Assembly (NCBI GenBank): GCA_037178855.1
Contig: JASJZC010000005.1
Coordinates: forward strand, 7,874,001-7,938,000
DNA length: 64,000 bases
DNA from: Oscheius sp. JU75
Taxonomy: Eukaryota; Nematoda; Chromadorea; Rhabditida; Rhabditidae
Direction of reading: 5' to 3'
Shown here in pieces: positions 11,269-22,069 of the stretch; the stretch's first letter is position 1; each line of letters starts with the position of its first letter. The position numbers and the translations under genes were made by a program. The notes beneath the pieces were generated by a model. That model saw only the letters and a list, made by a program, of their open reading frames with translations, searched no databases and had not been told where the DNA came from.

Positions 11269-12432
11269 ATCCTAGAGAAGGCAAGCATCCCAATGGCAAA
11301 GAATAATGCAGAAATGACAATGATGATGTTGAGTGTCCACACATACCTTAGAGAGTATGGATAGTATGTCATTAGAAAGCTAGAGTGATAAAATTTATAT
11401 TGGACTAGAGAGTTATGCAGTTTCCACCTGTCTGAATCATTAAGATTGTCAAACCAGATTCAAACGGCTCACTGGTGCACTTTGATGTCGTCCGAAAGGC
11501 AACTTGTCAAAGGAACGCTCTTGTCAGGGGAGCCTCGGCATTCGATTGTGGGATAACTAGAAAATTCAGGTCCAATTTACTTTCAACTAGAATCGACGCT
11601 GTGTATTGGCAGAGTCAGTGGAGTGTACAACTTGCGCACTATTGTGCATAGTAGTAGGCTACTTTACTTTTTCTCTTCCAAAGTTTAACCGTTTGTCTTA
11701 AAAGCTTGCTCACTGAAGCATCGAAGTTCTTCGGTAGTCTGGGTGAGTCATTTACATTGTCCAGACGGCTGCTGCGTCGGAGCATGCCATACTGCCATAA
11801 TGTGAAAGACATGAGACATTCCTGCGGTTCTAAGCAATCTAACGCTGGTAACTGACCTGGAAGAGGTATTTTAATAGTGCAGAATACAATCAAACAGGCG
11901 GCTGGAAAAGCGAAGAGAACGTATTGGATAGCGATCTGAGTAGTTTTCCACAGTTTGAACTGTTACCTGTGCAACCAGGCTTTTAACAAGGGTTTTATGC
12001 ATTCTCACTGTAGCTGAGGAGAAAAGACTCTTTCTCAGCTTAGAGCAAGACTAGAGCAAGTAAGGGGGCTAGATTTTCAGTGGTGCTGATTATGAATGTG
12101 TAATCATTATTCCAGTAGTTGGGTATCTGAACACACCTTTCCTGATAGTTCGGAATAAATATATGGTTACTATATGTAACAAATAATCTTAACGTTGCAA
12201 GACGTCTTTTCACTGCTTTCAAATCAGTTCTTAAGGACAACCAAAGATTGAATGGTAAAGTTAGAATTCCTTCCATCGTGACGAACAATCCCTGTGAAAA
12301 TTTTTGAAAGAGAACACTATTGACACATAAGGAATTTTCTACCTTTGATAAACTTTCGACAAATCTTGCAAAAAGGCAAGCTTTGAGGTCCTCTGGGATG
12401 ACCGGTTGGTATTGTGTTAAATCCTCCTCCAC
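11269..12432 (-). pseudogene. Second srh/sri-like chemoreceptor, decayed
   Basis: Pieces on the minus strand match the neighbour at 9997-11210. The order from high to low coordinate is: N-terminal/extracellular part (EEDLTQYQPVIPEDLKACLF), a TM4-5 region (GLFVTMEGILTLPFNLWL), HKTLVKSLVAQ near 11990, QYVLFAFPAACLIVFCTIK (TM6) near 11890, MSHVFHIMAVWHAP near 11800 corresponding to MSHIFFLLMSLSDIG in the neighbour. A separate TM1-like piece (MTYYPYSLRYVWTLNIIIVI) lies lower, near 11370, and looks like the start of another copy. Frames are interrupted repeatedly. A tandem receptor duplicate that has decayed is the simplest reading. Confidence 0.6.
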
Positions 12433-12624
12433 TTTTCCTTGATCCGAAATTCCAAAGCATCTTTCCTAACTTTTGTCTTGCTTTGGAAAAAAAAGCGAAA
12501 TCGTTATGATTACAGCCGCTACTTATCCAGAAAATGAAAGTGAACTTTCTAAATGGAACTTTTATTCAATAAACGCACATTTTTAATTTACGATTATTAG
12601 AAATCTCTCACAAACATTCTCTCC

Positions 12625-13523
12625 TCAGTACTTGAGCTCGTTTCCAGTGTGCTGTATGAAGCTGCCGTTGTGTTGTCCGTCAAGTTTGTAGATAGTCGGG
12701 ACCATTTTGCTCACAGAATCTTCGACAGTCTGTGTCGCTTCAGGTCCACCCATGTCGGTTTGACACCATCCAGGACACAAAGCCACGACGAGAATGTGGC
12801 TGTCAGTCAAGTCAAAGGACATTGTCTTGGTCAAAGAGTTGACGGCAGCCTTGCTCATTCGGTAAGCGAAAGACTTCTTGGGCCAAGAGCCTGTCGTTTG
12901 AAGACCCATGGATCCGAGGCCAGATGTGATATTGATGATGGATGCCTTAGAGGGGGAGACAGATTTTCCACCTTCTTTCAGTGCAGCGCGTTTAAGAAGG
13001 GGAATGAAGGTCTGAAATAAGAAGGTTCAACTAGGATATCGTAAACAATTAAAAGGGAGATCAAAAACGATACCTGGGAGACCACAGCCAGCGACACAAC
13101 ATTGGTGTTCAACTGTTGGAGAAGAACTCCTCTGTCTGGGCTCTGATCAGTTTCATAGTCCAAAAAGATTCCGGCATTGTTGACCAGCATATTCAGACCT
13201 TCCTCTCCCACAATTTTGTCTATCTAAAACCTATTTCAACGCATATTTCATTGAAAACCTACAATAGCATAAGCTCTCTGAATTTGGTCGTCCTTCGTCA
13301 CGTCCATCTGGACAATTGTCAGTCTGCCATCCTCGATTTGGTTCAGTTCCTAAAGCATCCACAAGTATTTATCGAGAAAAAACGGTCTCACCTCAGCGCC
13401 ATCGGGATGGCGGCAGGCAGCGATGACATGAACAATCTCGTGATTTTTGAGGAACTCCTTGCAGAGTTGGAGTCCGATGCCTTTGCTTGCACCGGTCACC
13501 AGTACGCTTCTGGGTGAATGCAT
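12625..13523 (-). CDS. Short-chain dehydrogenase/reductase (SDR1)
   Basis: NAD(P)-dependent oxidoreductase of the classical SDR, C-factor-like nematode group; substrate unknown. Exons by hand: 13392-13523, 13259-13349, 13074-13219, 12625-13011. The N-terminus [17 protein letters not shown] has the TGxxxGIG cofactor motif. MLVNNAGIFLDY holds NNAG. ITSGLGSMG contains the catalytic Ser, and FAYRMSKAAVNSL is the YxxxK catalytic pair. CPGWCQTDMGG follows, as in the family. The protein ends TGNELKY. The ATG lies directly after TTTCCAG, so the start is likely an SL trans-splice site. AATAAA for this strand lies near 12559. Two paralogues are at 14738-16205 and 40850-41947, with the same domain order. 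Confidence 0.92.
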
Positions 13524-13529
13524 CTGGAA

Positions 13530-14730
13530 ATTCCAATGTACAAAGTGGAATAAAAGACAAGATAGGGTGACAATTTGATAGAGCAGGCTGGGTTCGAAAG
13601 GTCATAATAGTAACTCGTGGCAGGTAACCAAGGGCAGCCACAATCCGGTTCCGCAATATACTGCCGTCAGACCACTAACCGAAAATGGGGCGGAATCATG
13701 TTTCAACAAGCATGAGAGTTTGGAAGAAAGAACGCGAGACCTTGAAATTGAAATTGCCAAAAGCTAGCGCAAAAAATAATGGTTGCTTGGATTCTCGGTT
13801 TGCCAAAAAGGCTCTTCCAAACCCGTTTCTCATTACAACTTCCATTAAAAATATCTTGAGGTTAAACTATGTGAAAAATATAAATAAGGCGGATCATAAT
13901 ATGACAAGTAGTCTTTTGACTTCTGCAAAGCATCATTAAGCGTCATCATGAGATGCAGTCCTGCTACGCCAACAAACATGTATCAATCAAACAAACAAAC
14001 TTTTTTAATAACGGTCAACAAGTTGTCAGCTAAGAAAATGTTAAACTGAAAAACGAGAGCCGAAAAATATGCGCGAGACAGGCAGAGGGAACATCTGTTT
14101 GTCTCGCTGAGGGCCAAAGACACAAAGGCCAAAGAGTTTTCCTGGAGGGCTTGAGATAATATTGTCCTAGGAAAACCCTCCCTGGAAGCAATCAGAAAGA
14201 AAGGTTAGAAGAATTTCTTCAACTCGGCTTAAATAGACCGAGGAAATGATGTCATGAAATGTTGCATTTAGTTCCTTATCACCACTTGCGAAATCTTCCA
14301 GAAGATGCAGATCAAATATTGTTGTTTTGAAATCTATGCAACGTGAGCCGAGGGAGATGATGCAAAAATGTCGCGAGAATCGATTCCAGTAGCGAAGGGA
14401 CCCTCTCCCAAAAAGTGAATGGAAACGGGACACACCCGCCGCCACCCGAGACACAACCGGGCTTTATCGCAAACCGACGTAAACAAAGAGGCGGCGCCTG
14501 GGAGCGTTGTGTTTTTGAGTTAAAACTCATAAAAAGTAAATAGGTATATAATTATGTTCACATGGGTAACATCCTCTGACCTACCCGTACATATACGTAC
14601 CAAATCGGCATCAAATCCTATCTGTATGAAATCAACAGAACAAGGTTTCACATAAGAAACACAATATTTTTATCAGCTTGAATCTTCATTGAACCGAAGA
14701 AAACATAATTGAGACAACAGTGTTACAGTT
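13530..14730. other. Intergenic, no gene seen
   Basis: Spacer between two same-strand SDR genes. It holds AT-rich tracts and no splice-supported coding signal. It presumably contains the promoter of SDR1 and the 3' region of SDR2. Confidence 0.4.
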
Positions 14731-14737
14731 CAATCGC

Positions 14738-16205
14738 TTAGAAAGGAATAGCATCTCCGCCACGACGGTAGTAACCTCCAGTGTGTGACTTGTTCAATGT
14801 GTGGAAGGTTTTGACCAGAGCTTCGGCAGACTCCTCAACCTGTAAAAGCCTATTCTCCGAGACCATTGTGCTCGACTATAAGATGTGAGGTTAGACTGTC
14901 TTTTTCTTTCTGATTGTATTGTCTTTTCTGTTTCGAAAAACAGTTGCGTTAGGACATTCAATGCTGCTTCACGGCGTATTACGCCCATGCAAAAGACGTC
15001 GCCAATTTCTTATTTCGAGGGCGGGATTTCAAAATCAGTTTTCTAGCCGCTTTTTAAATTAACGTAGGGTATACAGTATTCTGTGCCAAAACCGGTTTAA
15101 ACCAGGATTTCTGTAGGATACTGTACTTAGGAAAACGAACAGCATTTGCACCCGGTTTGAAAAAGTGGCGAGGCGCATAACACGCCGTGGCTTACTTCTG
15201 TTTACAAATATTGAAAAGTGAAGACTTACGGTAATGGACGCTCTCGGTCCTCCCATATCGGTTGCTACCCATCCTGGACAGAAAGATGCAACAAGAATGT
15301 GTTGATCGAGCAGATCGATGGACAGCGTTTTGGCGAAAGAGTTCAGGGCAGACTGAAAATGGTTTACTCACTAATTTCGTACTTTTCTGCCTGCTTTAAT
15401 GTTTAAGTAGTATTTGCTCAAAGCGCAAGAAACACAAAAAATCTTTGATCAAATGACTTCAAAATCGAAAACAAACCTTGCTCATTCTGTAGGCCAACGC
15501 TCCGAAACCACCGGATCCCGAAGTGTTGTCACCAATGGAACCGACACCGGATGAGATATTCAAAATGGCGGATCTGTTTATGGAGTAGTCGTCAGAAGAG
15601 ACTGCCTTGGCGGACTTTTGAAGCAGAGGAAGGAAGATCTGTTGATAGAATTGTGGACATAGGATTAAAATTTTCTACCTGTGTGAGAATAACAACAGAT
15701 ACGGAGTTGGTGTTAATCTGACGAATGATTTCGCCTCTGTTGATGTCCTTTTCGAGCCAGTAGGGCACGTAGATTCCGGCATTGTTGATCAGGACATTGA
15801 GACCAGCATCTCCAACAATTTTCTCAACCTGAAATATGCAAAGTTAGGTCGAATTGTTTTTGTTTGATGCGCTGCAAATACTTGTCACCGAGCAACAAAT
15901 TCAAGATGATTGCAAATACATCACCCACTTTGAAAAGAAAGCTGTAAATTTGGAGGATCGTCATAACTCAATACCACAAAAATCCTCACCTGAGTATAAG
16001 CCTTTCTGATCGATTCGTCATTGTCCACATCCAGAGCGACTAAAGTCAGCCTAGAGTCCTTGATTTCGTTCAGATCCTTGGCATCTTCTGGTTTTCTGGC
16101 TGTGGCAATGAGATGCTTGATCCCGCTGTCTTTTAGAAGTTCCCTGACGAGTCCGAGCCCGATTCCGCGGTTAGCTCCAGTAACGAGAACGCTTCTTGGG
16201 GACAT
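14738..16205 (-). CDS. Short-chain dehydrogenase/reductase (SDR2)
   Basis: Paralogue of SDR1 with exons 15990-16205, 15679-15828, 15477-15638, 15230-15352 and 14738-14839. The start [20 protein letters not shown] carries the cofactor motif; [15 protein letters not shown] the [13 protein letters not shown] the catalytic Ser region; [13 protein letters not shown] the YxxxK pair; [17 protein letters not shown] precedes the last exon, which encodes [12 protein letters not shown] and ends GGDAIPF. Intron positions match those of SDR3 at 40850-41947, and SDR3 is the closer relative (shared last-exon start xEESAxALV and similar C-termini). Cytosolic oxidoreductase by family; substrate unknown. Confidence 0.92.
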
Positions 16206-16767
16206 TTTTCTACAAACGCGGTAGTATTGAATTTGAAACAGAATAATTCAAGAAAGAAACGAGAGTGACAAATTCCTAGTGAAAATGGCTTATTTAAGCG
16301 GAGGGACAAGATTGTGCTGACAAAGCTGCTGTTAGAATGACTGGAGGAGAGATCAACAATCGCGAAAGGCCCGAATTGTCAGCATTTCTGGCAAGGGAGG
16401 ATGCGGCCGTGTGACTAGTGGTCTGTGCGACAACAAAATAAGGCAAACAACACAAATCGATGCCAGCAGGGTCAAGAGATAATAGGAGAAGACGAGTAGG
16501 TAACACTTCGGCAGGCAACACGCTTCATTCAAAATTTTCCCTGCGCAATTTCGTTTTTGGCGCGGATTCAACTTTTCGAAAAACAAGCTGCAGTTGCTAT
16601 ATGTCATCTTTCTAGAAGCGTCACATCGTTTTACTAGCAAAAGAACGATAAACAGAGACAGTACATGGAAAAATTGCAGAAATGAGCGACAAAACTGGGA
16701 AAAGCTTGATAAATAATTAAAAATTGAATTCGCGCCAAAAACGAAACTGCGCGAAAAAGTTTTATGT

Positions 16768-17144
16768 ATGATCGAAGATGAACAAAAGTACCATGAGTTA
16801 AAGCTAAGTTTGCTAGAAGAAGACGCTCCACCTTTACGCGTCCTTCTGTTTGATATTTCTATGGTTAGCAAGGTGTTTTTTTTAAAGCAGAAAAATTGCA
16901 GATCGAGAGCAGTAAGTGGACTGAGCTCCTTAAAGAGTTTTTCGTTAAACCGCAACGTCATGATTCGGTGCTCAACGTACGCCTAGTTGTTGTAAACGTA
17001 GAACTATACCCGAGTGTACTCGTAGAAGAAGGAACAAACGAGGTGAATTGCTTCGTGGATTTGATTTCACAGCGAGCAAGCCCTTACTTACAGCTCCTCC
17101 CCCTTGTGTTTTCACTTGGCACTATTGCATACAGGAAGTTGTAA
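16768..17144 (+). CDS. Small hypothetical protein
   Basis: Two-exon candidate: MIEDEQKYHELKLSLLEEDA... up to SMVSK, a very short intron (about 16876-16905, GTGTTTTT...TTGCAG), then IESSKWTELLKEFF... ending AYRKL and TAA at 17142-17144. The result is about 115 residues without signal peptide. Support comes from an AATAAA 15 bases after the stop (17159-17164) and from amphipathic, non-repetitive composition. The intron is near the lower size limit, and an in-frame alternative cannot be excluded. I do not recognise a family. The retrotransposon begins only 90 bases downstream. Confidence 0.45.
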
Positions 17145-17158
17145 TTCTTTCGCCTGAA

Positions 17159-17164
17159 AATAAA
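17159..17164 (+). terminator. AATAAA polyadenylation signal
   Basis: Canonical hexamer 15 bases after the stop of the small gene ending at 17144. Confidence 0.55.
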
Positions 17165-17234
17165 TAGTATATTTGAATGGGTGAAAAAAAGTTGTGGGAC
17201 GGGCATGAATATGGCCATAAACTTAGTTTGTTAT

Positions 17235-17464
17235 TGTTGAGTCTGGCTCAATTTGAATGCGCGCTAACGAGTGGACCCCGCCACGAGTACTACCGTACCT
17301 CGCGCGGACCCTCGTTCGCTTCCCTATTTTTGGGGAAGTTTTTCTTGTTTTTCTTTTGTCTCCTTTACCCCGTTCTTTCTAATATCCTAGCCTGAATAAA
17401 TATATAGAAGCCACGCTCTCTCTTTCTAGAATATACAGATTGTGTCCTCACGAAAGACACAACA
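17235..17464 (+). repeat. Left LTR
   Basis: 230 bp, starting TGTTG and ending CAACA. Contains an AATAAA (in CCTGAATAAATATATAG) that can serve as the element's polyadenylation signal, and pyrimidine-rich CTCTCTCTTTC downstream of it. Confidence 0.96.
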
Positions 17465-17466
17465 AT

Positions 17467-17484
17467 TGGCGATCAGTCTTCGAG
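17467..17484 (+). other. Putative primer-binding site
   Basis: TGGCGATCAGTCTTCGAG starts two bases after the left LTR with TGG, the complement of a tRNA CCA end. Which tRNA primes is not determined. Confidence 0.55.
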
Positions 17485-17667
17485 CTCCGCGAGAAGCAAC
17501 TTTGAGGAAGAAGTGCGGCTACAAGTAGCTGGTAGGAGAGACGCTTTTCGAGCAAGAAGCCCAACGTGGGAAGTGCGACCAAGGAGATTGTCAGGTACGT
17601 TTGAACAAGCCGAAATCAGTCAAGGCAAAGCCGCGGCGTTGTTCAGATTCTAGTAACACCTAACGAA

Positions 17668-20600
17668 ATGGCGGATAAGGCGCTATTGGAAGCGATTCTG
17701 GAGCAGAATCGGCTGCTGAAGGAGCAGATGGAGCTTCAGAGGAAAGCCTTGGAGGCCGCGCCGTCAACGCCGTCGCCTGTCAAGTCTGTAGCCACTATTC
17801 TAGCGGAATTGGGACGCCGAGTTCCCCAATTCATCTTCGATCCCGAACATCAAGGGACTTTCAAGATGTGGTATAGTCGGCACGAACCGATCTTCAAGAA
17901 AGACGCATCCGCGTTGGAAGATCCGGAAAAAGTGAGACTATTAACGGAGAAGCTCGACGAGGCATGCTACCGTCGGCTCGTCAGCCATATTAAGCCCTCA
18001 AAGATCGAGGACAAGAAGTTCGATGAGGTCGTGGCGATCCTCTCCGACATGTTCGATGCGCCCGCGTCGATCTTCACGCGTCGTTACCATTGCTTTCGCC
18101 AGCAATTGGACAAAATAACGACCGAGACGGAGCACGAATACGCAGATCGGATTCGAGCCAAATTCTACGATTCCATGGATGGGATTGATCTGGAAGGTCT
18201 TATGGTATTACGGTTCTTGATGGGAATGGCGGGTAAGGAAGACCAGATCTTCCTTCCGCATCTTTTGGCTTTTGCAGATCGGTCATCGACCGAGACGAGC
18301 CATGTTAAGCTGGAAGACATCGTCCAAGAGGTTGCAAAACTGCGGACGTACAAGAAAGACCAGCAGATGGTCGCCAGCTCCAACAATGCGTCGATTTCAA
18401 AGGTTCATCATCACAAGAAGAAGCCTCAGAGGAACGAGAAGCAGAACAAGGATGTTACCTGCTTCGAATGCGGCAAAGTCGGTCACTTTGCACGAGATTG
18501 CCGGAGTCGGAACTCCCGGAATTCTGGACAGGGTCTAGAACAATCTCGCAAGTTCTACAAGAAGCGATCTCCAGTGAACAGGGTTGGTACGGAGGCCACC
18601 CTGAAGGCGCTTCGCTACACGGATGTAGAAATCAATGGTCACACTCTACAGCTTCAGGCGGATTCCGGAGCATGTGTTACCATCATCAGTAGAAGGAACT
18701 GGACTCAGATGGGAGAACCGACATTGTCTCCACCACAAAGAACACTCATCACAGCAAATGGGACACCACTGAAGTGTCATGGAATGTTCTTCAGCGAGTT
18801 CAAGGTCCTAGGGCAACCAGGGTCGGGTGATATCTACGTCGTAGAAGAAGAGAATCTACTCGGATTGGAGTGGATGGAACGAATCCCGATCATAAAGGAA
18901 GGGCTCGATCAGTTCAGCTACGTGAAGGAGGTCATGGATGACCAGCGTCCTATTCAGACAATTCTCCTGGAAAGGTATCCAGAGGTCTTCCAAGCTGGGC
19001 TTGGAAAGTGTACGATGGAAAAGGCTGAACTGCGATTGGAGGACAACGTGAGACCGAAGTACTGCCTGCCTCGTCCGGTTCCTTACACTGCGCGAGAGGC
19101 AGTAGAAAAGGAGCTTCAACGCCTCCAGGATCTGGAAGTGATCGAGCCTCTCAAACACAGTCAGTGGGCTGCGCCAGTGGTTGTAATCAAGAAGAAGGGT
19201 ACGGGGAAGCTCAGAGTTTGTGCCGACTTCAGCACCGGCCTCAACAAAGCTCTTGAAGATTTCGATTTCCCACTACCTACGCCAGAAGACATCTTTGCTT
19301 CACTCAACAAAGGTACAGTTTTCTCGCAGCTAGATCTATCGGATGCTTATCTGCAAGTAGAGCTGGATGACCGCTCGAAATCGCTTGCCGTCATCAACAC
19401 GCATAAGGGTCTCTTCCGGTACAGAAGATTGGCTTTCGGAATCAAGACAGCTCCAGCGATATTCCAGTCAATCATGACAAAGATGTGCACTGGTCTAAGC
19501 GGAGTCGTGTCATATCTCGATGATCTTCTGGTCAAGGGAGATACACAGCAAGAGCACGATCGAAATCTGCTAGCTTTGTTCGACAGGATCGAACAGTACG
19601 GCTTCAAGTTGCAGATAGAGAAGTGTTCCCTGAACCAGAAACGGATCCAGTTCCTGGGATTCATTATCGACAAGGATGGAAGACGACCCGACCCCTCCAA
19701 GATTTCTGCGATTGTGAAGATGAAGGCGCCTACAGATGTCAACCAACTATGTTCTTTTCTGGGACTCGTCAGCTACTACGGATCGTTCATTCCAAACGTC
19801 AAGGCACTTCGTGGACCACTGGATGAGCTAACACACAAGGATGCCGTTTTCGACTGGACGAGTCTGCATCAAGCAGCGTTCGACAATTTACTCAGGACTT
19901 TGTCGTCGGATCTCGTCTTGTGTCATTATGACCCTGCTCTACCCATCATCGTCTCAGCTGACGCTTGTCAGTATGGAATCGGCGGTGTTCTTCTTCACAA
20001 GTTCAAGGACGGGCAGGAACGCCCAGTTCATCACTTCAGCTACGCGCTTACAGCGGCAGAACGGAACTACAGCCAGATAGAAAAGGAAGCACTGGGACTG
20101 GTTATGGCTGTTCGGAAGTTCCACAAATATGTATTCGGAAGACATTTCACATTGCGCACCGATCATAAGCCGCTGCTCGCAATCTACGGAGGTGCTAAAG
20201 GTCTGCCCACTCATCAGGCAAATCGTTTGAGCCGTTGGGGCACAATACTCCTTGGGTACGACTACAAAATCGATTACGTGAAAACGGACGATTTTGCCCA
20301 AGCTGATGCTCTTTCCCGTCTTTTGGAACGGGTGGATTCGGAGCAAGAAGATTGTGTCATTGCCAAGATAGAGGCCGACGTGCAATACAGCCTCCAAGAC
20401 GCCATTCGACAGCTTCCGCTAACGGCACGACACATCCAGGCAGCCACACGGAAGGACCCGGTCCTGTCCAAGGTTATTCGCTATGTTCAAGAAGGTAACT
20501 GGCCACCTCTTCGCAAGAATCTGGACTCTCAACTCTTGCCTTACTTCGATCGACAGTCGGAACTGTCGGTTGTGAACGAGTGTCTCATGGTCGGAGACAG

Positions 20601-21792
20601 AATCACGATTCCCGGAATCTATCGTTCACAAGTGCTGAAGGAACTCCACAGGGGACACGCTGGAATCGTGCGCACCAAACAACTAGCTCGAGGAGTTTGT
20701 TTTTGGCCAGGGATCGATCAGCAGATCGAAAATTTTGTTAACCGATGCATTCCCTGTCAACGTGCGGCCAAAACAGCAAGGAAGGTTCCACTTCAGCCTT
20801 GGCCGAAGCCAAGTCGTGTCTATGAAAGAATTCACATAGACTATGCAGGTCCCATCGATGGATTATACTTGTTAGTAGTCGTTGACTCGCTCTCAAGCTG
20901 GCCAGAAGTTCTTCTGACCAAATCCATCACGGCTGTCGCCACCGTTCGTCTCCTACAAGAAATATTCTCAAGGAACGGTATTCCGGAGAAGATCGTCTCG
21001 GATAATGGGACCCAATTCTGCTCGGCAGAATTCAAGGAGATGTGCGACAGAAACGGAATCGAGCACATAAGAACGGCCCCCTACCATCCTCAGTCAAATG
21101 GTAGGGCGGAGAGGTTCGTAGACTCTCTTAAACGCGGACTCCAAAAGCTCCAGGGGGAGGAGAGAGTGTCTTTGGCTCTCGTTAATCGTTTCCTTCAAGC
21201 TTATCGTTCCACGCCTTGTGGAAATTTAGGTAATCTGAGCCCCTCGGAAGTGTACTTGGGTCGTAAGATGAGGTCTACTCTGTCGCTGCTCGTTCCCACG
21301 ACGCCTGTCGTCGATTCGGAGAACTCTAGGATGAAGGCTCAGTTCGATAGTCGGACTGGTGCCCGGCAGCGTTCTTTCGGACTCGGAGACCCTGTATGGG
21401 TTAAAAGGTATGCCTCAAATAATGTTTCGTGGGTTACAGGAGTCGTTTCGGAAGTTCTTGGTCGTGTCAACTACCGTGTCGAAGTGGACGGTCATTCTTG
21501 TCATCTTCACGCAAACCAGATGCGTCTTCGCTCTCTGGCCCCAGATGACGAATTTCTCGTCGAGATGTGTGACACCTTCGAGATTCCTGTACCAGTTCCG
21601 CCTGTCCAAGAACCCCCTCTCTTGCTGCCCGTACCTCGAGAAGAACCAGTTCCGGATGGCCCCGCTCCGGGTCAAGATGTCCAACAACCAGCTCATGTTC
21701 CACCACACCAAGTTCAACGTCAAGATCAGCCTGCTGCCCAGCCGAGAAGATCTTCGCGCCGTGGTCAGCCACCAGTCAGGTTCCCTGCTTGA
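17668..21792 (+). CDS. Gag-Pol polyprotein of the Ty3/gypsy element
   Basis: Single open frame of 1374 codons. The Gag-like N-terminus has a coiled start and one CCHC zinc knuckle (CFECGKVGHFARDC, about residue 265). The protease has DSGA at about 332. The reverse transcriptase shows FSQLDLSDAYLQ and the active-site YLDD at about 616. RNase H has SADACQYGIGG at about 764. Integrase has an HHCC finger (HRGHAGIV... CIPCQ, about 994-1030) and catalytic residues D at about 1057, D at 1112 and E at 1148; the last two are spaced by 35 residues, the D,D35E pattern. A Pro-rich tail ends the protein. No frameshift separates gag and pol, so all products come from one polyprotein. No nonsense codon is present. 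Confidence 0.95.
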   Translation: MADKALLEAILEQNRLLKEQMELQRKALEAAPSTPSPVKSVATILAELGRRVPQFIFDPEHQGTFKMWYSRHEPIFKKDASALEDPEKVRLLTEKLDEACYRRLVSHIKPSKIEDKKFDEVVAILSDMFDAPASIFTRRYHCFRQQLDKITTETEHEYADRIRAKFYDSMDGIDLEGLMVLRFLMGMAGKEDQIFLPHLLAFADRSSTETSHVKLEDIVQEVAKLRTYKKDQQMVASSNNASISKVHHHKKKPQRNEKQNKDVTCFECGKVGHFARDCRSRNSRNSGQGLEQSRKFYKKRSPVNRVGTEATLKALRYTDVEINGHTLQLQADSGACVTIISRRNWTQMGEPTLSPPQRTLITANGTPLKCHGMFFSEFKVLGQPGSGDIYVVEEENLLGLEWMERIPIIKEGLDQFSYVKEVMDDQRPIQTILLERYPEVFQAGLGKCTMEKAELRLEDNVRPKYCLPRPVPYTAREAVEKELQRLQDLEVIEPLKHSQWAAPVVVIKKKGTGKLRVCADFSTGLNKALEDFDFPLPTPEDIFASLNKGTVFSQLDLSDAYLQVELDDRSKSLAVINTHKGLFRYRRLAFGIKTAPAIFQSIMTKMCTGLSGVVSYLDDLLVKGDTQQEHDRNLLALFDRIEQYGFKLQIEKCSLNQKRIQFLGFIIDKDGRRPDPSKISAIVKMKAPTDVNQLCSFLGLVSYYGSFIPNVKALRGPLDELTHKDAVFDWTSLHQAAFDNLLRTLSSDLVLCHYDPALPIIVSADACQYGIGGVLLHKFKDGQERPVHHFSYALTAAERNYSQIEKEALGLVMAVRKFHKYVFGRHFTLRTDHKPLLAIYGGAKGLPTHQANRLSRWGTILLGYDYKIDYVKTDDFAQADALSRLLERVDSEQEDCVIAKIEADVQYSLQDAIRQLPLTARHIQAATRKDPVLSKVIRYVQEGNWPPLRKNLDSQLLPYFDRQSELSVVNECLMVGDRITIPGIYRSQVLKELHRGHAGIVRTKQLARGVCFWPGIDQQIENFVNRCIPCQRAAKTARKVPLQPWPKPSRVYERIHIDYAGPIDGLYLLVVVDSLSSWPEVLLTKSITAVATVRLLQEIFSRNGIPEKIVSDNGTQFCSAEFKEMCDRNGIEHIRTAPYHPQSNGRAERFVDSLKRGLQKLQGEERVSLALVNRFLQAYRSTPCGNLGNLSPSEVYLGRKMRSTLSLLVPTTPVVDSENSRMKAQFDSRTGARQRSFGLGDPVWVKRYASNNVSWVTGVVSEVLGRVNYRVEVDGHSCHLHANQMRLRSLAPDDEFLVEMCDTFEIPVPVPPVQEPPLLLPVPREEPVPDGPAPGQDVQQPAHVPPHQVQRQDQPAAQPRRSSRRGQPPVRFPA

Positions 21793-22056
21793 TCGTCGTT
21801 GCTTGTTTCTCGGTTGTTAAGCTTATTTTCCCCTGGTTCTTTCTCTAACTCTATGTTCTTCACTCCCTCTCGCGTATTTCATTTTGCCCAGTCCTCTCAC
21901 TTAGTGCCCCGGTCCAAAACCACAACGATGTGCACCCTTGAAAGGGAAATGGCTCTGCGGCGGCGTAAGACTAACGTATTCGGACGCTAGCAGCTCAGCA
22001 TCCCACACTGGTACGGTGGTGACCGGAAAGTTGTCTAGACCACAAGCCCGTCTTGT

Positions 22057-22069
22057 AAAAGGGGAGGAA
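22057..22069 (+). other. Polypurine tract
   Basis: AAAAGGGGAGGAA immediately before the right LTR: the usual plus-strand primer of LTR elements. Confidence 0.85.

Noticed and set aside
16353-16961. Minus-strand 202-codon frame
   Set aside because: AT-rich Phe/Leu/Ser-rich composition, no family motif, and it overlaps the better supported plus-strand small gene.
21359-21820. Second frame at the end of the retrotransposon as a possible env
   Set aside because: Overlaps the end of pol in another frame, lacks a signal peptide and transmembrane segment, and has compositional bias only.
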